This document shows positions 20,491-32,410 of a stretch of 64,000 nucleotides of DNA, one piece after another (position 1 is the stretch's first letter; every line of letters begins with the position of its first letter). The notes under the pieces were generated by a model that saw only the letters and a list, made by a program, of their open reading frames with translations, was not told the DNA's origin and ran no database searches. The position numbers were made by a program, and so were the translations under genes. Origin of the DNA: Ichthyophis bannanicus (Eukaryota > Chordata > Amphibia > Gymnophiona > Ichthyophiidae); NCBI GenBank assembly GCA_033557465.1, contig CM066033.1:1244045523-1244109522 (forward strand). The letters are read 5' to 3'.

Positions 20491-21306
20491 TATTCTTCAT
20501 GTTTGCTCAGCCCACAACCTTGGGGTTATCTTTGAGTTCTCCCTCTCCTTCTCCACACATATCCAACAGATAGCTAAAACCTGTCATTTCTTTCTCTATA
20601 ATAACAAAACTTGCCCCTTCCTTTCTGAACACACTACTAAAACACTTATCCACTCTAATCACCTCCTGTCTCAACTATTGCAACCTCCTCCTTGCTGATC
20701 TCCCTCTGAGTCACCTCTTTCCCCTTCAATCTGTTCAGAATTCTGCTGCGCGGCTAATCTTCTGCCAGCCCCGATATACTCATTTAACCCCTCTTCTCAA
20801 GTCACTTCATTGGCTCCCCTTCCATTTCTGTATCCAATTCAAACGTCTCCTTCTGACCTATAAATGCATACACTCTACTGCTCCTCACTAACTTTCCACT
20901 CTCTTCTCTCCCTACAACCCTCCTCATGAACTCCGCTCTTCCACTGGCCTGCTTCTCTCTATGCCCTTTTCTTCCACTGCCAACTCTAGACTTCGATCCT
21001 TTCACCTTGCTGCTCTTTATACCTGGAACAAACTATCCCTGTCTGTACGTCAGCTTCATCTCTTCCCCTTTTCAAATCCATGTTAAGGCTCACCTCTTTG
21101 TGGCTGCTTTTGGATCCTGATCCCTTGTTTTCCTTGTGTCTCCTTACCCTTCCTTATTTGCACCCTTATTCTCATCTAATGTAATGTCTGTCTTGATTAA
21201 ATTGTAAGGTCTAATGAGTAGGGACTGTCTTTTATATGTATTTGTACAGTGCTGCATATGCCTTGTAGTGCTATATAAATGATTAATAATAATAGTAGTA
21301 GTAGTA
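20491..21306 (+). pseudogene. LINE A RT C-terminus and 3' end
   Basis: The first part reads LGVIFEFSLSFSTHIQQIAK, the conserved thumb motif that follows YADD. Then come NYCNLLLADLP, SAARLI and PLLKSLHWLPFHFCIQFK in mixed frames, and SRLRSFHLAALYTWNKLSLS near 20990-21040. Non-coding 3' sequence with 'cagtgctgcatatgcc' and 'gtagtgctatataaatg' ends in (TAG)n at about 21306. Confidence 0.75.
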
Positions 21307-22690
21307 TGCAATCCGGAATTGTTCCCGGAAATTCAGAAGTGAATCGCAATTGCCACTTCTCCAAGAGGTGCGAATATAATCAATAACCCGCTAGTTTCAG
21401 CCAGCCCCATACAAAAAAAATTAAGGTAAAAATAGAGGCCACTGTAGGTGATCAAGGGGCATATTTACTAAACTGCACTACCAGGGCTTGTGCTGGGTCA
21501 GCACGCGGTTTGGGCACTGTGCTAAAAAATAGCATGGGGCCTCCACATTAGCCTGGTAGTGCATCAGGGCAGGGACTGGGTAGGACATAGGCGTTCCTGG
21601 CACATTGTGGCTAGCATGGTTGTTAATAGCCCGTACTAACCATGCCTGATGCAGGTAAATGATAAGTAGCAGCAGTTAGTAGCTCAGGTGCAACTAATGC
21701 CACCTCGGTGGGTGGTGTTAGTTGCACCTACAGCCTGGTCTCTATGGTACTGTACAGTTTTCCTGTGCTAACTGCAGGGGATGGATGTACACTCTCTCCT
21801 GCAGTTAGCAAGCAGTCCTGTGCTGGGAACACACACTGACTGAAGGTGTTCTTCTCCATGTTGGTGGGTGGGGTGTACTTCAGTGTGCCCCTGGAGTTCT
21901 CTCCATGTTAGCAGCATAGGTGGCTTCTGTGGCTATCCTCCCACCTCCAAGCAGTTGTTTGGCCAAAAGAGTGGGTATCCACCTCCTGGAACACTTGTTG
22001 TTTACAGGATGGGTATCCTATCTGCTAGACTGATGGGGTATGTCTTGATAACCTAGACCTCATTTCGCGGGAGGGGTGGATTGCAGAGAATTCCTACCAA
22101 GTGCTCCCCATATCTGTGTGGTCTCTGTGTTGAACCAGCAGATCTGCACAACACCCCATTGCATGTCCCCCCTTCAACCACATGAGGGGGTTCACATTCA
22201 TCCCTAGCAAGGGTTCAGTACCTAGTGTATGAGGAATGTGATGTGGAAGGACTCCACCCTTCTTCCACATAAATACACTCTCATACAGCAGAGGCCTGGC
22301 CACCTGTCTATTGCGCTCTAGGTTGTCAGGCACCCTGGGTGTCATAGGATTTGATGTTTTTAAAATAAAAATCCTCACCTAATGCAGAATAAGGGACCAC
22401 AAATTAGAAATTAGAGATGTTCAGACAAAAACTGAACTGGAACCCCAAGAAGCCAAGCTCTCCATGTAGTGTAACATTGGAGAAAGAGATACTGAAGATA
22501 CTTTTATCCTGGGAAAATTCTGTAGAAATATGCATGCTGAAAATGTGCAGTTCACCTTGGTGGAAGGATGATGATGAAGACATAAAAACAAGATTTACCA
22601 TACTGAGTCAGACCTTATCTTCAGCCTATGAAGTATCAGAGTATCAGAGTGGCACAGGAGGGTGCATGAGTGCCTCATGTAGGAGATGGA
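21307..22690. other. Unassigned DNA with several hairpins
   Basis: No coding region recognised. Around 21450-21840 there are strong short palindromes: 21686-21729 (19-nt arms around 6 nt, 'aggtgcaactaa' and its inverse) and about 21766-21808 ('gctaactgcagg' and its inverse). The block starts with 'catatttactaaactgc', similar to 'tatatttactaaaccgcgg' at about 50556, suggesting remnants of one non-autonomous DNA transposon family. 21870-22690 shows nothing further. Confidence 0.45.
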
Positions 22691-22910
22691 GCCCACAATA
22701 GTCTGGGTAGAGAGAAAAAGTAGAGAAATCAGGCCTGAAGGAAGGAAGAAGGAAAGAAAGAGTTGAGCAACCAGGCCTGGGTTGGAGGAGAAAGAGGAAG
22801 GGAGAGAGAGAGTGGAAAGGGTTGGATAGGAATAAGGTAGAGGGAGAGGGAAGAGGGAGTTAGCTCTGGTAGGGAGAGGAGAGAGAAGGGCGAGAGTACA
22901 AGGATCAGGC
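22690..22910. repeat. GA-rich low-complexity tract
   Basis: The plus strand is nearly all purine (gaaggaaggaaag-, ggagagagagag-type runs). Apparent minus-strand reading frames here are Leu/Ser/Pro-rich artefacts of that composition. Confidence 0.75.
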
Positions 22911-23640
22911 TTATACTGTATTCCAACTATGGGAATTTTGCACAAAAATATTACACATTCTATATATTTGTATTTATTTTATTTATTTGTATTTTACTCA
23001 TGCCTTTTCAGTAGTAGCTCAAAGTGAGTTGCATTCAAGTGGCTAGTAGCATTTTTAGATTATTGCATTTTATATTAAATTATTCAAAGTACAATTTAAA
23101 TTGTGTTATTTTGATAAATATAAAGTACACCAAATTTTTAATTGTTTTTCCCAAAATTCTTCCAGGAGTAATATTTCCTCTTATACTGTGCAAAATACAA
23201 ACATAAGGAAAACATTTTCAAAGTCGACATTATAATCATGAAAGTGAAAAGAAAAAAAATTCTACCTTTTTGTCTAGCCATTGTATTTCTCCATTTGCAT
23301 TGGTCCCACTCTTTTAAGACCTTCCGTTCAGCCTTTCCCCCTCTTAGTCTCCCAATCTCTGATCCCCTCAATCTGAGTCTCTACTCTTACCTCCCCACCA
23401 AAGGCTCTCTCCTCCTTAACTCTGCAATTCCTGCTCTACCTTCAAATTCTCATTATTCCATTCAGTCCCCCAATCCCAATTTGCTCTTTCCTAAACTCAG
23501 TCTTTGCTCATTCATCCTCAGGCATTTCTTTTGCTCCCATCCCATTCCCAGGCCTGGCTATCTCCATCTCTGCTAAAACTTTCCATTTCCTGCTACTCCC
23601 TTCCCCACATGTGCCTCTTGTTTCTTCTTTAATATCCTCT
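22911..23640. other. AT-rich then pyrimidine-rich DNA, no gene
   Basis: 22911-23270 is AT-rich. 23280-23640 is C+T-rich on the plus strand, much like the LINE A sense strand, and gives a Ser/Leu/Pro-rich 112-codon open frame at 23238-23576 without motifs. It could be an eroded LINE leader. Confidence 0.4.
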
Positions 23641-23892
23641 CAGAATAAGTGGCTTTTGCATGTACAGTTAAAAGGGGCAACATCTGGAAAGCAGTGTGCT
23701 TAAATGCCCGTAGCATGGGAAATAAGATCCCAGAAGTTGAAACTTTAATGGAAGAGGCTGACTTGGGTTTAGTGGCGGTAATGGAAACATGGTTCACTGA
23801 CAACCATGACTGGGATGTAATTATGCGAAGATATACTTTATTCAGGAAGGACAAGGTAGGAAGAAGGAAAGGAGGAGTGTCACTATATGTAA
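23641..23892 (+). pseudogene. CR1 LINE endonuclease N-terminus
   Basis: The open plus frame reads LNARSMGNKIPEVETLM, DLGLVAVMETWFTD, and RRKGGVSLYVKH. These are the first endonuclease motifs (NARS..NK and the catalytic ETW) and the GG-VSLYVK strand of CR1 ORF2. It is cut at about 23892 by the terminus of DIRS copy 3. The matching remainder may be the CR1 RT piece at 36386, with the middle missing. Confidence 0.75.
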
Positions 23893-24139
23893 AGCATAGT
23901 TACTCACCTGTAACAGGTGCTCCAAGATGGAGAACACTCAGCACAGGAACACTCCCCAGCATCCAATAGGAATGCTTTTGTGAGTGTTCTTCCACACCTT
24001 CCCTTCAGATCTCCTCAATCAGGTGAATAGCGGAGAAAAGGAAAAAAGTAGAAAAACAAAATATGGATAAACAACTTGAGGGTAGGTGGGTAGGTTATGA
24101 AGACTGATTCCTGCTGTTCCCGGAGATCACCTGTTACAG
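23893..24139. repeat. DIRS copy 3 right inverted repeat
   Basis: Begins 'agcatagttactcacctg' followed by taacaggtg, as in copies 2 and 4. It runs through a divergent central part and ends 'gattcctgctgttcccggag' then atcacctgttacag, where a CR1 copy is inserted. It continues at 25157 with 'taactatattatctccagg'. Confidence 0.75.
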
Positions 24140-25074
24140 CCTCTGAGGAGAAGGATGTTACCAGTGGTGTGCCCCAGGGATCTGTCCTTGGTCCGATTCT
24201 TTTTAACATCTTTGTTAGTGATATAGCGGAAGGGCTGTCGGGTAAGGTTTGCCTCTTTGCGGATGATACCAAAATCTGCAATAGAGTAGACACCCAAGAA
24301 GGGGTAGATAACATGAGGAGGGATCTAGCTAAGCTTGAAGAATGGTCTAGAATTTGGCAGCTGGGATTTAATGTTAAAAAATGTAAGGTCATGCATTTGG
24401 GCTGCAGCAATCCAAGGGAGCAATACAGTATAGGAGGTGAAGTACTTTTGTCCACTAAAGAAGAGCGGGACCTAGGCGTGGTTGTGTCTGATGATCTTAA
24501 AGTAGCTAAACAGGTAGAAAAGGCGACGGCAAAAGCTAGAAGGATGCTTGGGTGCATACGGAGAGGAATGGCTAGCAGAAAAAAGGAGGTGATAATGCCT
24601 CTGTATAAGTCTTTGGTGCGACCTCATTTGGAGTATGGTGTGCAATTCTGGAGACCGCACCTTCAAAAGGATGTGAACAGGATGGAGTCGGTGCAGAGGG
24701 TTGCTACTAAAATGATTAATGGGCTTCATTATAAAGCATATGAGGACAGACTTAAGGATCTTAATATGTACACCTTAGAGGAAAGGCGGGATAGAGGTGA
24801 TATGATTGAGATGTTTAGATACCTCCGTGGCATAAATGTTCAGGGAGAGAGCCTCTTTCAATTGAAAGCAAGTTCTGCTACGAGGGGACATGGGATGAGG
24901 GTGAAGGGAGATAGATTCAGGAGTGATATGCGAAAATATTTCTTTACGGAAAGAGTAGTGGATCCATGGAATAGTCTCCCAGTGGAGGTGGTAGAGATGA
25001 GGACAGTAACTGAATTCAAAAAAACATGGGACCAACACAGAGGATCTCTAAAGGTAAAAAGTGGACTGTTGTAG
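24140..25074 (+). pseudogene. CR1 reverse transcriptase C-terminal half (open frame)
   Basis: Open throughout, about 310 codons. It shows motif [17 protein letters not shown], the active-site VCLFADDTKI (FADD), WQLGFNVKKCKVMHLG, ERDLGVVVSDDLK, PHLEYGVQFWRPHLQKDV and the C-terminal ERVVDPWNSLPVEVVEM. Lacking endonuclease and RT fingers, it cannot be functional. The upstream in-frame Met belongs to DIRS sequence. The intact frame suggests a comparatively recent insertion. Confidence 0.85.
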
Positions 25075-25155
25075 TTGTTGTTATGGAAGGACAGACTAGA
25101 TAGGCCATGTGGTCTTTTTCTGTCGTCATGTTTCTATGTTTCTATGTTTCTATGA
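24140..25155 (+). mobile_element. CR1 LINE, 5'-truncated, inserted in DIRS terminus
   Basis: Starts within RT and ends with the octamer repeat (tttctatg)n at about 25128-25155, a characteristic CR1-type 3' end. DIRS sequence is continuous on either side once it is removed. Confidence 0.85.
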
Positions 25156-25211
25156 ATAACTATATTATCTCCAGGAACAAGCAGGAAATCAGTCTTCACA
25201 TATGGGACTCC

Positions 25212-27084
25212 CTAGCACATGACCGCTGTATGAGGGGAAAGGATTCCGGTGCCGGAGAGGTTGCAGCAGGGATTCAACAGACTCAGCTCATTCAGAGCAC
25301 TCCTCGGAAGGTGGTCGGATGGGCTGTGGGCAAGTTGTTTAAATTTGAAACAAGTTACGTAATACAGATTGACCGAATTGAGCATCACTTCTGGAGTCCT
25401 TATCCAGGCAGTAATGAGCTGCAAAAGTGTGCAGTGAAGACCATGTGGCTGCTTGGCAGATGTCTGAAATTGATACAGATCGGAGGCTGGCTACAGTAGC
25501 AGCCATGGCACGGACATTATGTGCTGTACCATGGTTTTGCAGAGACAGATCCACTTGCGAGTAAGCAAAGGATATGCAGTCTGAAATCCACTTTGAGAGA
25601 GTTCTCTTGGAAACTGGTAACCCCAGATGACTCTGGTCAAAGGAGACAAACAGCTGAGAGGGTTGACAATGATCCTTGGTGCTGTCAATATAGAAGGCAA
25701 GTGCTCTTTTACAATCAAGAGTATGCAGCTTCGCCTCATCAGGGGAGCTGTGAGATCTTGGAAAGTAAGTTTATTTATTTAGACAGATTTGTATACCACC
25801 TTATCCTACAATCAAACTGGTCACATCACAATTGGAGGGTTACATTTAACATGAGGGTACTTAACAACATTATACAGTGAACTCGTATGTCTAGTTGGGA
25901 TGAGTGAGTATTGAGTCAGCAGAGGTAGTTGCATTACTGTTCAAGTGGAGACTTGTCTGTCTGCTCATAGGTTTCTGTAAAGAGCAGGGTTTTAAGGGCC
26001 TTGCGGAAGTCTATGATGTCATTTAATGCCCTCAGGCTCGTTGGGAGGGGGTTCCAAAGTGTGGACGCCAGTAGTGAAGGAGCTCTTCTTGAAGTTGTTT
26101 GTTTAGTCTTGTGATATCCTGAAGGTGTGCCGATCATGTAGTCATTATTGGTCCTTCTTGGTCTATTGCTGATATCCCTTGTTATGATATCTTGGAGTGC
26201 ATCTGCAGAGAGATGCTGAATGATTTTAAAGATGATCAAGACTGTTTTGAATTTTGCTCTGGCCATCATTGGGAGCCAGTGTAGTTGCTGTAAGATGGGG
26301 GTGATGTGCTCAGTTCTTGGAGTGTCTGTAATGATGCGTGCTGAAGTGTTTTGTACCATTTGGAGTGAGTGTAAGGTCTTCTGAGGGAGGCCTTGATATA
26401 ACGAGTTTCCGTAATCAAGCAGAGGTGTGATGAGTGCTTGACACACTGCAGAAGTGGTCCTGGTGGAGTATTGGCTTATTTGAGTATTGGTGGTGAAATG
26501 GACTGGTTCAAGTGAAAAGGAGTAACAACTTTCAGTAAGAACTTAGGATGTGTCCAGAGGACAACCTTGTCATGTTGAAACCTGGTTTATGGGGCGTAGT
26601 CCACCAAAACCTGAAGTTCACTCATTCTTCGAGCTGACGTCAAGGCTACTAGAAAAAGTACTTTCCATGTTAAGAACTTAAAAGTAGCTGACACTAAAGG
26701 CTCAAAAGGGGGTCGCACTAGTTGTGCCACAACAACATTTAGATCCCATGCTGTGGCCGGTGGGCGAAGGAGTGGTTTAGTCAAGAGAAGACCCTTCATG
26801 AATCTTCAGACCAATGGGTGCAGGGACACCTGGCGGTTATCTAGAGTATGGTGAGATGGCAATATGGCAGATAAATGTACTCGCACTGAGTTAGTTTTAA
26901 GGCCTGATGATGACAAGTGGAGGAGGTATTGTAGAAGTTCCGGAACTGGACATGTAAAGGGATCTAGGGCGCTTTGCGAGCACCAGAGTGAGAGGACAAT
27001 GCACTCAGCTGCCAGACTGTCAGATGGAGGGACTGGAGGGTGAGGTATAAGAGGGTTCCCTATTCCTGAGTCCCCAGGTGGCAC
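25212..27084 (-). pseudogene. DIRS copy 3 tyrosine recombinase, split by a LINE
   Basis: The N-part (27084-26587, two frames) reads LLQYLLHLSSSGLKTNSVRV, WDLNVVVAQLVRPPFEPL and TSARRMSELQVL with the first catalytic Arg. The C-part (25554-25340) reads HNVRAMAATVAS (H-x-x-R) and HTFAAHYCLD with the catalytic Tyr. Between them lies a minus-strand LINE B fragment (25769-26480). All four catalytic residues are therefore recognisable, but the gene is physically split. Confidence 0.75.
25769..26480 (-). mobile_element. LINE B fragment (RT C-terminus and tail)
   Basis: The minus-strand open frame 26446-25934 reads CQALITPLLDYGNSLYQGLP, QLHWLPMMARAKF, TSRRAPSLLASTLWNPLP. It is very close to the C-terminus of LINE B at 9428-9958 and keeps the frame that LINE B lost. 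The tail is at 25769-25860 with inverted 'gacagatttgtataccacc'. Confidence 0.85.
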
Positions 27085-29090
27085 AGAGGAGATTCAGCTG
27101 GCTGAAGAAGAAGAGGAAACCATATTTGTCTCAGCCAGTGAGGCACAATGAGAATCATTTTACCCTGGTTGTTTCTGAGCTTGAAAAGCATCTTTGCAAT
27201 GAGAGGAGATGGAATTCTGGAGCAATAATGAGGCAACTGAGTGCTGTCTGGAGAAGTAAAGAGACTGAGTAGTGGGAAACCCCAGAGGTGGAATAATTGT
27301 TGCACCACTACTGGGTTCAACCTCCACTCGTGTGGCTGGAGAAATCAACTCAGTTTGTCTGCTAGTTTGTTCTCCTCCCTTGGCAGATATACTGCATGTA
27401 TATGAATTTTGTGGGCTATTGCCCAAGTCCATACCACATAACCTCAGAGAATGTATAACAGCACATGACACCGCCTAAACACTGTATGTATAGAAAATGT
27501 TTTATACACTGTATGTGTAGAAAATGTTTTTTGCACCACTGTATATAGCCCACATTGTACATAGCTCAAACCACTCTAGCACACAATACAACACACATTG
27601 TACATAGCTCAAACCAATCTAGCACACAATACAACACACACTCAACTAAATTTCACCCTCACTGCATGTTTAACACACTCACCTTACCCGATTGTTTGCT
27701 GTGATACCACCTTGATTAATAAGATAAGGCGGTTTAGAAATACTGTTAAATAAATAAATATGCCTAACGCCTCACGGCATAATGGGCGAGAGCCTGTTCC
27801 TCCTTGTTTATATAAAACATGGCCACCTGATTTTCGGTTTGTATGAGGACTGTCTTGCCCAGCAGGTAGTGAGAGAACACCCGAATGGCATTGAATATGG
27901 CTCTGAGTTTGAGCAGATTGATATATAGGCAGGTCTCTGGATGAGACCACAGGCCCTGGGTTGTCAGACCATTGAGGTGAGCTCCCCAACCATGCTTTGA
28001 TGCTGTTGTCAGAGCTGTTGTCAGAGTACAGCGTGGAAAAGACTTTTGAAAAGGTAACTCTATGTCTAGGTTTTGTGGTATGGTCCACCAGAGAAAAGAA
28101 GCTTGCATCCAGGAAGAGATGATGATGAGATCAGAGAGGTGATCCCTGGATTGTTTCCACTGCTGTGAGAGGTTCCATTGACTCTCTCACATGTTGAGAT
28201 GGGCATGGGGTACAACATGCACTGTTGAGGCCATAAGACCGAATAAGCGCAGGTATGTCCTGGCTGTCACTGTTGATTGCTGCTGGATCTGAGAAGCTAG
28301 GGTAGGTACCCTGATACATCTGTCCTCTGGAAGAAAAACTCAAGCTTAAACGGTATCCAGTCGAGCTCCTATAAACTCTAGGTTTTGAGTTGGAACTAGG
28401 TGTGACTTTGGATAATGAATCCCACGTCTTGTAGTATGTGGATGGTTTGCTGAAGGGCAACTGTGACTGATTAGGTGGTATCTGCCCTTATCAGCCAGTC
28501 GTCAAAGTAAGAGAAGAGAAAGATTCCCAAAGTCCAGAAGTAAGCTGCAATGACAGTCAGAAACTTTGTGAAGACCCGAGATGCTAAAGAAGTCTAAAGG
28601 GGAGGACTCAGTTTGATAATGTTGGTTTTAAAAAACAAACCTGAAGTACTTTCTGTAGTTTGGATGTTTGAGGATGTGGGTATATACATCCTTTAAATCC
28701 AAAGAGCATAGCCAATCATTTGGTTGGAAATAAGGAAGAAGAGTTCCTAGAGAAATCATCTTGATAAGGAACTTGTTGAGAAAATGGGTCTGTATCCTCC
28801 TGTTTTCTTTGGAATTAAGAAATAACATGAATAGAACCTTAGACCCTGCTGTGACAGAAGAACCTCCTCTATTGCTCCTTGAGTTAATAGAGAGTGGTTC
28901 TCCTGATGAAGTAAGGAGGTGTGCCTGGTGGTCCTACAAAATGAGTTGATGATGGGCTCTTGAAACAAAACTGAAGGCCCTTTCTGGCCAATTGCAGGGT
29001 CCAGGGTTCTGAGGTGAGGAAGGCCCTTCTTTGGACAAAACGGGCTAGTCTGCCTGGGATTAGTGGAGGGGCAGGTAAGCTTAATGGACA
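27085..29090 (-). pseudogene. DIRS copy 3 reverse transcriptase / RNase H (decayed)
   Basis: RT traces: RFYSCYFLIPKKTGGYRPI (about 28840), NKFLIKMISLGTLLPYF then DWLCSLDLKDVYTHILKHP (28720-28660), and the active site FSYFDDWLIRA (about 28520-28490), a YFDD variant. RNase H traces: 'ASKHGWGAHLNGLTTQGLWS' (about 28000), YINLLKLRAIFNAI, TENQVAMFYINKEEQ (about 27840). After the LINE tail (27477-27768) come LWGFPLLSLFTSPDSTQLP (about 27300) and further linker. Multiple frameshifts. Confidence 0.75.
27477..27768 (+). mobile_element. LINE 3' tail with internal duplications
   Basis: The plus strand ends 'gcggtttagaaatactg' then taaataaataaata. It contains two tandem duplications: 'cactgtatgtgtagaaaatg' (about 27 bp, twice) and a 45-bp unit beginning cacattgtacatagctcaaa (twice). 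It interrupts DIRS RNase H. A possible short target duplication is gcctaa(a)c on both sides. Confidence 0.7.
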
Positions 29091-31209
29091 AGCAGCTACG
29101 CTCTTTAGAAAACAGTGAACAATTTTGAGCAGCCTGAGAAGTAGTGGCAGGCTGTGGTTTTGCAACCTTAGGGTTTCCTAGGTTGCTTGGGACCCTGTTG
29201 TATCTGCTGTGTTTGAGGAGCAGAAAATGAATATGAATAGGGGATGGGATAGAACCTCTTTTTCTTTGTATAGAAGGGCTTTTTATGTGCACATTTATTT
29301 TAAGGATCTGCTGTCTTTTTTGAGAGCCGCTTCATTGTCATCAGTCTCTATTTCCCCTGCTTTCTCTCTCCAGCACTTTCCAAAGAGGTTTTCCCCATTG
29401 CAGGGGATGTTGATCAGTTTATCCTGGACCCACTGTTCCAGGTCAGAAGCTTGGAGCCAGGATGTTATCTGGCTCCAATGCAGGCTGCAGCTGCCCAGCT
29501 ATTGACCTCAAAGGCATCAAAAGCAGCTCTCATTAAGAACTTTGAAGTATTCTGTGTGTGGGCTACTAGTATACCCAGATTGTATACCCAGTGGGCTACT
29601 GTGTGTGGGCTACTAGTATACCCAGATTGAATCCTGCCTGTACGAGATGTTAGCATGGCTCCTACAAAACAACATGGCAATTAACCATAAGAAAACCGAA
29701 GTAATGTATATATCAAGTAAACCGAACTTTGAACCTCCTCTGACAGTCACCCTCTGTAACAACACTTACAACACAAAAAGTGAAATCAAATATCTGGGTG
29801 TCACACTCGACAGCAAACTACAAATGGAAAAACACCTGTGAAAAACCAACAAAGCCATCTTCCACAAGCTCAGAGTCCTACAACCACTGAGGAACTTAAT
29901 CGAACCCTGTGATTTTCGGACGGTGGCGCAAGCACTCATTATGCCTCACTTAGATTACTGTAACGCCATATTACAGGGTCTGCCAAAGAAAACGCTAAAT
30001 ATTTTACAATTGGCCCAAAATGTGGCAGCAAGGGTCATCACACACGAACCAGCATTGCTCAACACATCACACCTGTATTGATCGAGCTACATTGGCTACC
30101 TGTTGAGGCCAGGATACAATATAAAACTTTGGTAACCACATTCAAGCTCATACATGACCTAGCGCCATCATTCCTCTCAACCCTGGTCAGCAAGCAACCA
30201 ACCAACAGAGACAGGAGAACTGTCAACTCTGACAAACTTCAAGTTCCTAGTAACATCAGATCAATAAAAGCCAGTACCAGCAATAAAGCTTTCTCATTCT
30301 CAGCCCCACGAACCTGGAATCAACTACCACACGAGCTACGAGCTAAAAAGACATAAATGCTTTCAGAAAGAAACTAAAAACCCATCTCTTCAAATATCAC
30401 TATAACCAGATGTAATCCAAAGTGGAATCATGTAGCTGATCTGTATAAATGTAAATATTGGTAAAGCTGTAAATATGTAAATATGGAAACACAACCTTGA
30501 AGTGCCTAACCCTGCGTGGTGTGAAAGACCCTAAATCTATGTATATATTGTCACGATTTTTTCTGTCCTGATTTGACATCTCCAAAATTTATAATCAAAC
30601 CGCTACTGATCGCTGGAAGTAGCGGTATATAAGTTTAAACTAAATAAATAAATAAATAGTACCTGATGAACTGGTTGCTTATCAGTGGGTAGTAGAGTTG
30701 TGAACTCTGCTAGATCTCTAGAGATGTCCCTTAGAAACATGCACATATAGACCATGTAGGAATCTATTCTGGAGGCCAGCATAGTTGCCTGGAATGCCTT
30801 TCTACCAAAGGCATTGAGGGTTCTGGCCTTTCTGCCTGGGGGAACAGAGGAGTGATTTTTCTGGCTCTTAATTCTCCTCATAGCAGACTCCACCACCATG
30901 GAGTGTTGAGGAAGTTGTGGCTTCTGGAATCCTGGAGATGGTGGAACCCTATAAAGGGTATCTAGGTATTTGCTAACTGCCGGTGTTGAGATGGGGGCTT
31001 CCCACATTCTATTTAGCAGGCTTTTCAGGATATTGTGCACTGGGAGAGTTGCAGCTTCTTTGGGTGCCTAGGGGTAGTGAAGGATATCGAGCTCCTCCGC
31101 CCTCGGTTCTGTCTCGGTGGCTATCAATACATTGCGTGCCACTGCCATGTCCTTAATAAAATCTTGAAAGGACATGTCCTTAGGTGGTGACCGTTGACAC
31201 TCGTATGGA
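29090..31209 (-). pseudogene. DIRS copy 3 Gag (N-terminus lost, split by LINE E)
   Basis: 31209-30660 carries a piece with FQDFIKDMAVARN, MWEAPISTPAVSKYLDTLYRVP, HSMVVESAMRRIKSQKNHSS and FGRKAFQATMLASR. After LINE E (29643-30658), 29640-29300 carries SKFLMRAAFDAFEV and WVQDKLINIPCNGENLFGK. Near 29560-29630 a 29-nt segment beginning tgtgtgtgggctactagtat is duplicated. The Cys-rich N-terminus seen in copies 1 and 2 is missing. Confidence 0.75.
29643..30658 (+). mobile_element. LINE E (CR1/L2-like) 3' part with RT remnant
   Basis: Frame pieces 29647-29841 and 30078-30356 read NHKKTEVMYIS, KYLGVTLDSKLQM, ALIMPHLDYCNAILQGLP, IELHWLPVEARIQYKTL and APRTWNQLPHELRAK, i.e. RT after the YADD box. There is a stop after MEKHL and a frameshift near 30070. 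The tail contains a perfect 8-bp-stem hairpin (accgctac / gtagcggt, about 30599-30627) followed by tataag and taaataaata. Confidence 0.8.
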
Positions 31210-32410
31210 GGAAGTTTGTTCCATGCATAAGGAGCAGCAAGGTGAAAAGATCTAAGTCTGGAGTTTGCAGAAGAAGAGAGAAGAAAGCCAGAACAGGAAC
31301 AGAGTTCACAAGGAGGGTGTAGGGAGAGAGAAGAGAGAAAAGGTAATAAGGGGCAGTAACGTGAATGCATTTATATGTTAGAAGGAGAAGTTTGAATTGG
31401 ATACAGAAACAGAAGGGGAGCCAGTGAAGTGATTTTAAAAGAAGGGTTATATGAGTGTATCGGGGCTGGCGGAAGATTAGCTGTGCAGCAGAGTTCTGGA
31501 TAGATTAAAGAGGAGAGAGATGACACTGGGGGAGACCAGCAAGGAGAAGGCTGAATAGTCAAAATGGGATGTGACCAAAGAGTGGACAACAGTCTTAGTA
31601 GTGTGTTCAGAGAGGAAGGGATGAATTTTGTCAGTGTTATAGAGAAAGAAACTACAGGTTGAATGTTGAATGTGTGGAGAAAGAAAGGGAGGAGTCAAAG
31701 ATGACCCCAAGGTTGCGGGCTGAGGAAACAGGAAGAAGAGTGTTGTCAACAGAGATAGAGAAAAGAGGAAGAGGGGAAGAAGGTTTAGGGTGGAAAAATA
31801 AGAAGTTCATTTTTAGCCATATTCAATTTCAGGTGAGATGTTCAGGTGGTGATGTCAGATAAGCAAGTAGAGATACGAGTTTGGAGTGAAGGAGAGATGT
31901 CAGGTGTAGATAGATAGATTTGCGAGTCATCAATATAAAACTGATACTGAAAGCCATGGGAAGAGATGAGGGCACCAAGGGACTGGGTATAGAGAGAGAA
32001 AAGGAGAGGGCCCAGAACAGACCCTTGGGGTACACCAACTGAGAGAGGGATGGCAGTAGAGGAGGAACCTTCAGAACAAACACTGAAAGAGCGATTGGAG
32101 AGATAAGAATAGAACCCAGACAGTACAGGGCCTCTAAAACCAAAAGAGGATAAAGTGTCAAGGAGAAGGAAGTGGTCAACAGTATCAAAAGCAGCAAAAA
32201 GACTGAGAAGAATGAGAACTGAGTAAAGGCCTTTGGACTTAGTGAAGAACAGATCACTGGAGACTTTGGCAAGAGCCATTTCAGTAGAATGAAATGGACA
32301 AAAAACAGATTGAAATGGATCAAGGAGGGCTTCAGAGGAGAGAAATTTCAGACAGCATCGGAGAACTGCACGTTCAAGAATTCTGGAAATGAATGGGAGA
32401 AGGGTGATGG
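31210..32410 (-). pseudogene. LINE A copy 3 reverse transcriptase
   Basis: The frame 32279-31842 reads [31 protein letters not shown] (motif A), [16 protein letters not shown] (motif B) and [11 protein letters not shown] (a YIDD variant of the active site). It continues in other frames through 'TTKTVVHSLVTSHFDYSAF' to RLRSFHLAAPYAWNKLPP at about 31215. Several frameshifts, so non-functional. Confidence 0.75.

Larger units (their letters stand above)
4472..21306 (+). mobile_element. CR1/L2-type LINE 'family A', copy 1, split into four blocks
   Basis: Blocks at 4472-4968, 8385-9195, 13072-14303 and 20491-21306 join in order and orientation. They encode the ORF2 start, endonuclease, RT and RT C-terminus, and end in a TAG-repeat tail after 'agtgctatataaatgatt'. 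The order agrees with the less interrupted copy at 55385-58491. The three interruptions are the hAT-like element, LINE B with a LINE tail, and DIRS copy 2. Without them the LINE would be about 3.4 kb. The family is strikingly C+T-rich on its sense strand, giving Ser/Leu/Pro-rich proteins. Confidence 0.8.
23893..31209 (-). mobile_element. DIRS-type YR retrotransposon, copy 3 (left end lost, four insertions)
   Basis: The minus strand carries Gag (31209-29090), RT/RNase H (29090-27085), recombinase (27084-25212) and the right terminal region (25157-25210 plus 23893-24139). Insertions are CR1 (24140-25155), a LINE B fragment (25769-26480), a LINE tail (27477-27768) and LINE E (29643-30658). The Gag N-terminus and left inverted repeat are absent, replaced at about 31209 by a minus-strand LINE A copy. 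Confidence 0.8.
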
